Assembly: GCA_002490665.1 (NCBI GenBank)
Contig: DKUL01000084.1
Location: forward strand, 13,737 to 28,733
Length of the DNA: 14,997 nucleotides
Reading direction: 5' to 3'
Origin: Lachnospiraceae bacterium UBA7205
GTDB taxonomy: Bacteria; Bacillota; Clostridia; Lachnospirales; Lachnospiraceae
The translations under genes were made by a program, and so were the position numbers. The notes under the pieces are model-generated. The model was not told the origin of the DNA. It searched no databases and worked only from the letters and a program-made list of their open reading frames with translations. Below, piece after piece: positions 14,469 through 14,997 of this stretch. Numbering within the stretch: position 1 is the first letter of the stretch; every line of letters starts with the position of its first letter.

Positions 14469-14527
14469 GTAACCGCCCGCCATGCGGACAGCTTTCCTTT
14501 TGTTACCAGCCACTATGTTCCAGTAAC
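14469..14527 (-). promoter_or_regulatory. leader with two mutually exclusive hairpins
   Basis: On the minus strand GTTAC (14523-14527, directly after an AGGAGG), GTAAC (14502-14506) and a second GTTAC (14469-14473) occur in order. The middle copy can pair with either outer one. The second pairing also encloses CCGC-ATG-GCGG. Such competing pairings just before the 71-aa gene resemble an attenuation or riboswitch-like leader. The short stems make this tentative. Confidence 0.3.
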
Positions 14528-14565
14528 CTCCTTTTCAATGTCATATGCTAATTTCAGACCGCCCC

Positions 14566-14775
14566 TCATTCAGGCCCATAACGGCGCCCCGGTTTCACCG
14601 CACCGTTACGCATCATTAACATATCGTAGTCCCAGACAGATGCCGGACTGCTGCCCGGTACCTGTTTTCTAATGTGAGCTGTTATGTTTTCAAGGTGCTT
14701 TTGCCAAAGTTTATCTATGATTAGTTTCAGTACCCTGTCATATTCTCCCTGTATGACGCCGGCGAAGAAACTGAA
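14566..14775 (-). pseudogene. coding-like open frame without a start codon, 69 codons
   Basis: An uninterrupted minus-strand frame follows a stop at 14776-14778 and ends TGA at 14566-14568. It reads like protein, for example 'YDRVLKLIIDKLWQKHLE', then 'VPGSSPASVWDYDMLMM' and a 'GRRYGPE' end. No ATG, GTG or TTG start occurs in the first 50 codons; the first ATG is at 14622 and leaves only 18 residues. In another frame an ATG at 14779 opens 13 codons before a stop, which would fit a frameshifted gene start. It may be a gene remnant, or chance in a structured leader. I do not recognise the product. Confidence 0.3.
14579..14608 (-). other. structured hairpin in the leader
   Basis: TAACGG and CCGTTA (14579-14584 and 14603-14608) enclose CGGT-TTC-ACCG (14590-14600), giving a two-part stem with an internal loop on either strand. 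A second such fold, ACAG/CTGT around CCGG/CCGG, lies about 30-60 nt further upstream on the minus strand. There is no T run, so it is not a terminator. Group II intron domain V was considered and not supported. Confidence 0.35.
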
Positions 14776-14817
14776 TCATCATCAATAAAAAACAAGTTAT
14801 GTAAAATTACAATGCAC

Positions 14818-14855
14818 AAGTTATACACATATCAACATTAGTTTGTGGATAACTT
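14818..14855. promoter_or_regulatory. pair of inverted DnaA boxes
   Basis: TTATACACA (14821-14829, plus strand) and TTATCCACA (14844-14852, minus strand) both match the bacterial DnaA box TTATNCACA exactly. With flanks they form a 12-nt inverted repeat with one mismatch, 14 nt apart. The surrounding DNA is strongly A+T-rich. This could be a DnaA-controlled promoter region or part of an origin. dnaA, rpmH and other usual origin neighbours are not in the window. Confidence 0.5.
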
Positions 14856-14888
14856 TAAGCACATCGCCATATCCTTTAGAAATGCCAT
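14838..14888 (-). CDS. possible 16-aa leader peptide
   Basis: The first ATG (14888) after the promoter at 14918-14946 opens MAFLKDMAMCLKLSTN and ends at 14838, inside the DnaA-box dyad. AGGG lies close upstream, and AAAGGA precedes a later in-frame ATG. It is too short to judge as coding. It is listed because of its place in the long leader. Confidence 0.2.
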   Translation of the reverse strand: MAFLKDMAMCLKLSTN

Positions 14889-14917
14889 TATCCCTAATAA
14901 ATATTAACTTTTTCTAA

Positions 14918-14946
14918 ATAGTAGCATATGTTTTTTTATATTTCAA
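14918..14946 (-). promoter_or_regulatory. strong sigma-A promoter reading toward the 71-aa gene
   Basis: TTGAAA (14941-14946), a 17-nt spacer and TACTAT (14918-14923) lie on the minus strand, with an extended -10 TGC directly before the -10 box. The start would be near 14911. The transcript would pass the DnaA boxes and reach the 71-aa gene after about 470 nt. Confidence 0.65.
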
Positions 14947-14972
14947 TCCTTATTTTCCAAATTGTGCAAATT

Positions 14973-14994
14973 AACATAACTTTTTAGTTATGTT
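14973..14994. repeat. perfect 9-bp palindrome at the right edge
   Basis: AACATAACT, a TTTT loop and AGTTATGTT pair perfectly. The half-site AGTTATGT also occurs as AAGTTATGT at 14794-14802, and AAGTTAT begins the DnaA-box arm at 14818. It lies just upstream of the strong minus-strand promoter, where an operator could sit. Confidence 0.6.
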
Positions 14995-14997
14995 TAC

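Noticed and set aside
14475..14515. 18-codon ORF starting GTG before the 71-aa gene
   Set aside because: The AGGAGG lies 13 nt away, too far, and the start codon is weak; it is better explained as part of the structured leader.
14579..14608. Group II intron domain V
   Set aside because: The GAAA-like loop and G+C stem suggested it, but the AGC triad, the two-nucleotide bulge and any reverse transcriptase are missing.
14442..14700. T-box or other known riboswitch
   Set aside because: No T-box AGGGTGG-type sequence or other conserved riboswitch core was seen; only generic competing stems.
14780..14997. Full chromosomal origin (oriC)
   Set aside because: Only two exact DnaA boxes are visible, and none of dnaA, dnaN, rpmH, rnpA or mnmG is present. 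I kept the DnaA boxes as a feature but not the origin call.
1..14997. CRISPR array, insertion sequence, tRNA or rRNA
   Set aside because: I saw no regularly spaced repeats, transposase motifs, cloverleaf sequences or ribosomal RNA segments on either strand.

Overview
The window looks like chromosome from a Gram-positive Clostridia-type bacterium, most likely Lachnospiraceae or a close relative. This rests on gene content (VanW-type secreted protein, zinc-finger anti-sigma/ECF pair, Lrp plus class I aminotransferase, TadA, SPOUT methylase TrmL), consistent AGGAGG-like ribosome sites, sigma-A-like promoters and tight ATGA overlaps. The taxonomic call is inference. All but one of the recognised genes lie on the minus strand. 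I see no rRNA, tRNA, insertion sequence, CRISPR array or phage genes.

Layout from the left. A 376-residue protein of unknown function (58-1188) follows a possible fragment of another gene at the very edge. The gene-free stretch 1189-1629 holds a promoter for that gene and a self-contained promoter-hairpin-terminator unit that could be a small RNA of about 120 nt. Next come an ECF sigma factor and its membrane zinc-finger anti-sigma factor (2510-3025 and 1630-2520), which overlap by 11 nt. An A+T-richer two-gene block follows (3170-5181): a small unknown protein translationally coupled to a SAMHD1/YdhJ-like HD phosphohydrolase.

The stretch 5232-8450 is a compact operon: an AIR synthase-related protein, an Lrp/AsnC regulator, a PLP aminotransferase and TrmL. 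Just upstream is a secreted VanW-domain protein (8497-10059), preceded by a site shaped like an ECF sigma promoter. The stretch 10162-10911 holds a tiny 35-residue membrane protein, missing from ordinary ORF calls, facing the only plus-strand gene, a membrane-anchored helical protein. The two start codons are 33 bp apart, and a near-consensus minus-strand promoter lies across the plus-strand start codon.

The right part carries a glycosyltransferase and DEDDh exonuclease pair, then an alpha/beta hydrolase and tadA, then a 71-residue small protein. The last gene-free stretch (14443-14997) is unusual. It has a strong minus-strand promoter, two perfect inverted DnaA boxes in A+T-rich DNA, a repeated AAGTTATGT motif with a terminal palindrome, an uninitiated but coding-like open frame, and structured leader RNA with competing pairings ahead of the 71-residue gene.

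The best candidates for something undescribed are the small-protein/HD-phosphohydrolase module, the intergenic small RNA unit, the 35-residue membrane protein/divergent gene arrangement, and the right-hand leader/DnaA-box region. None can be proved from sequence alone.
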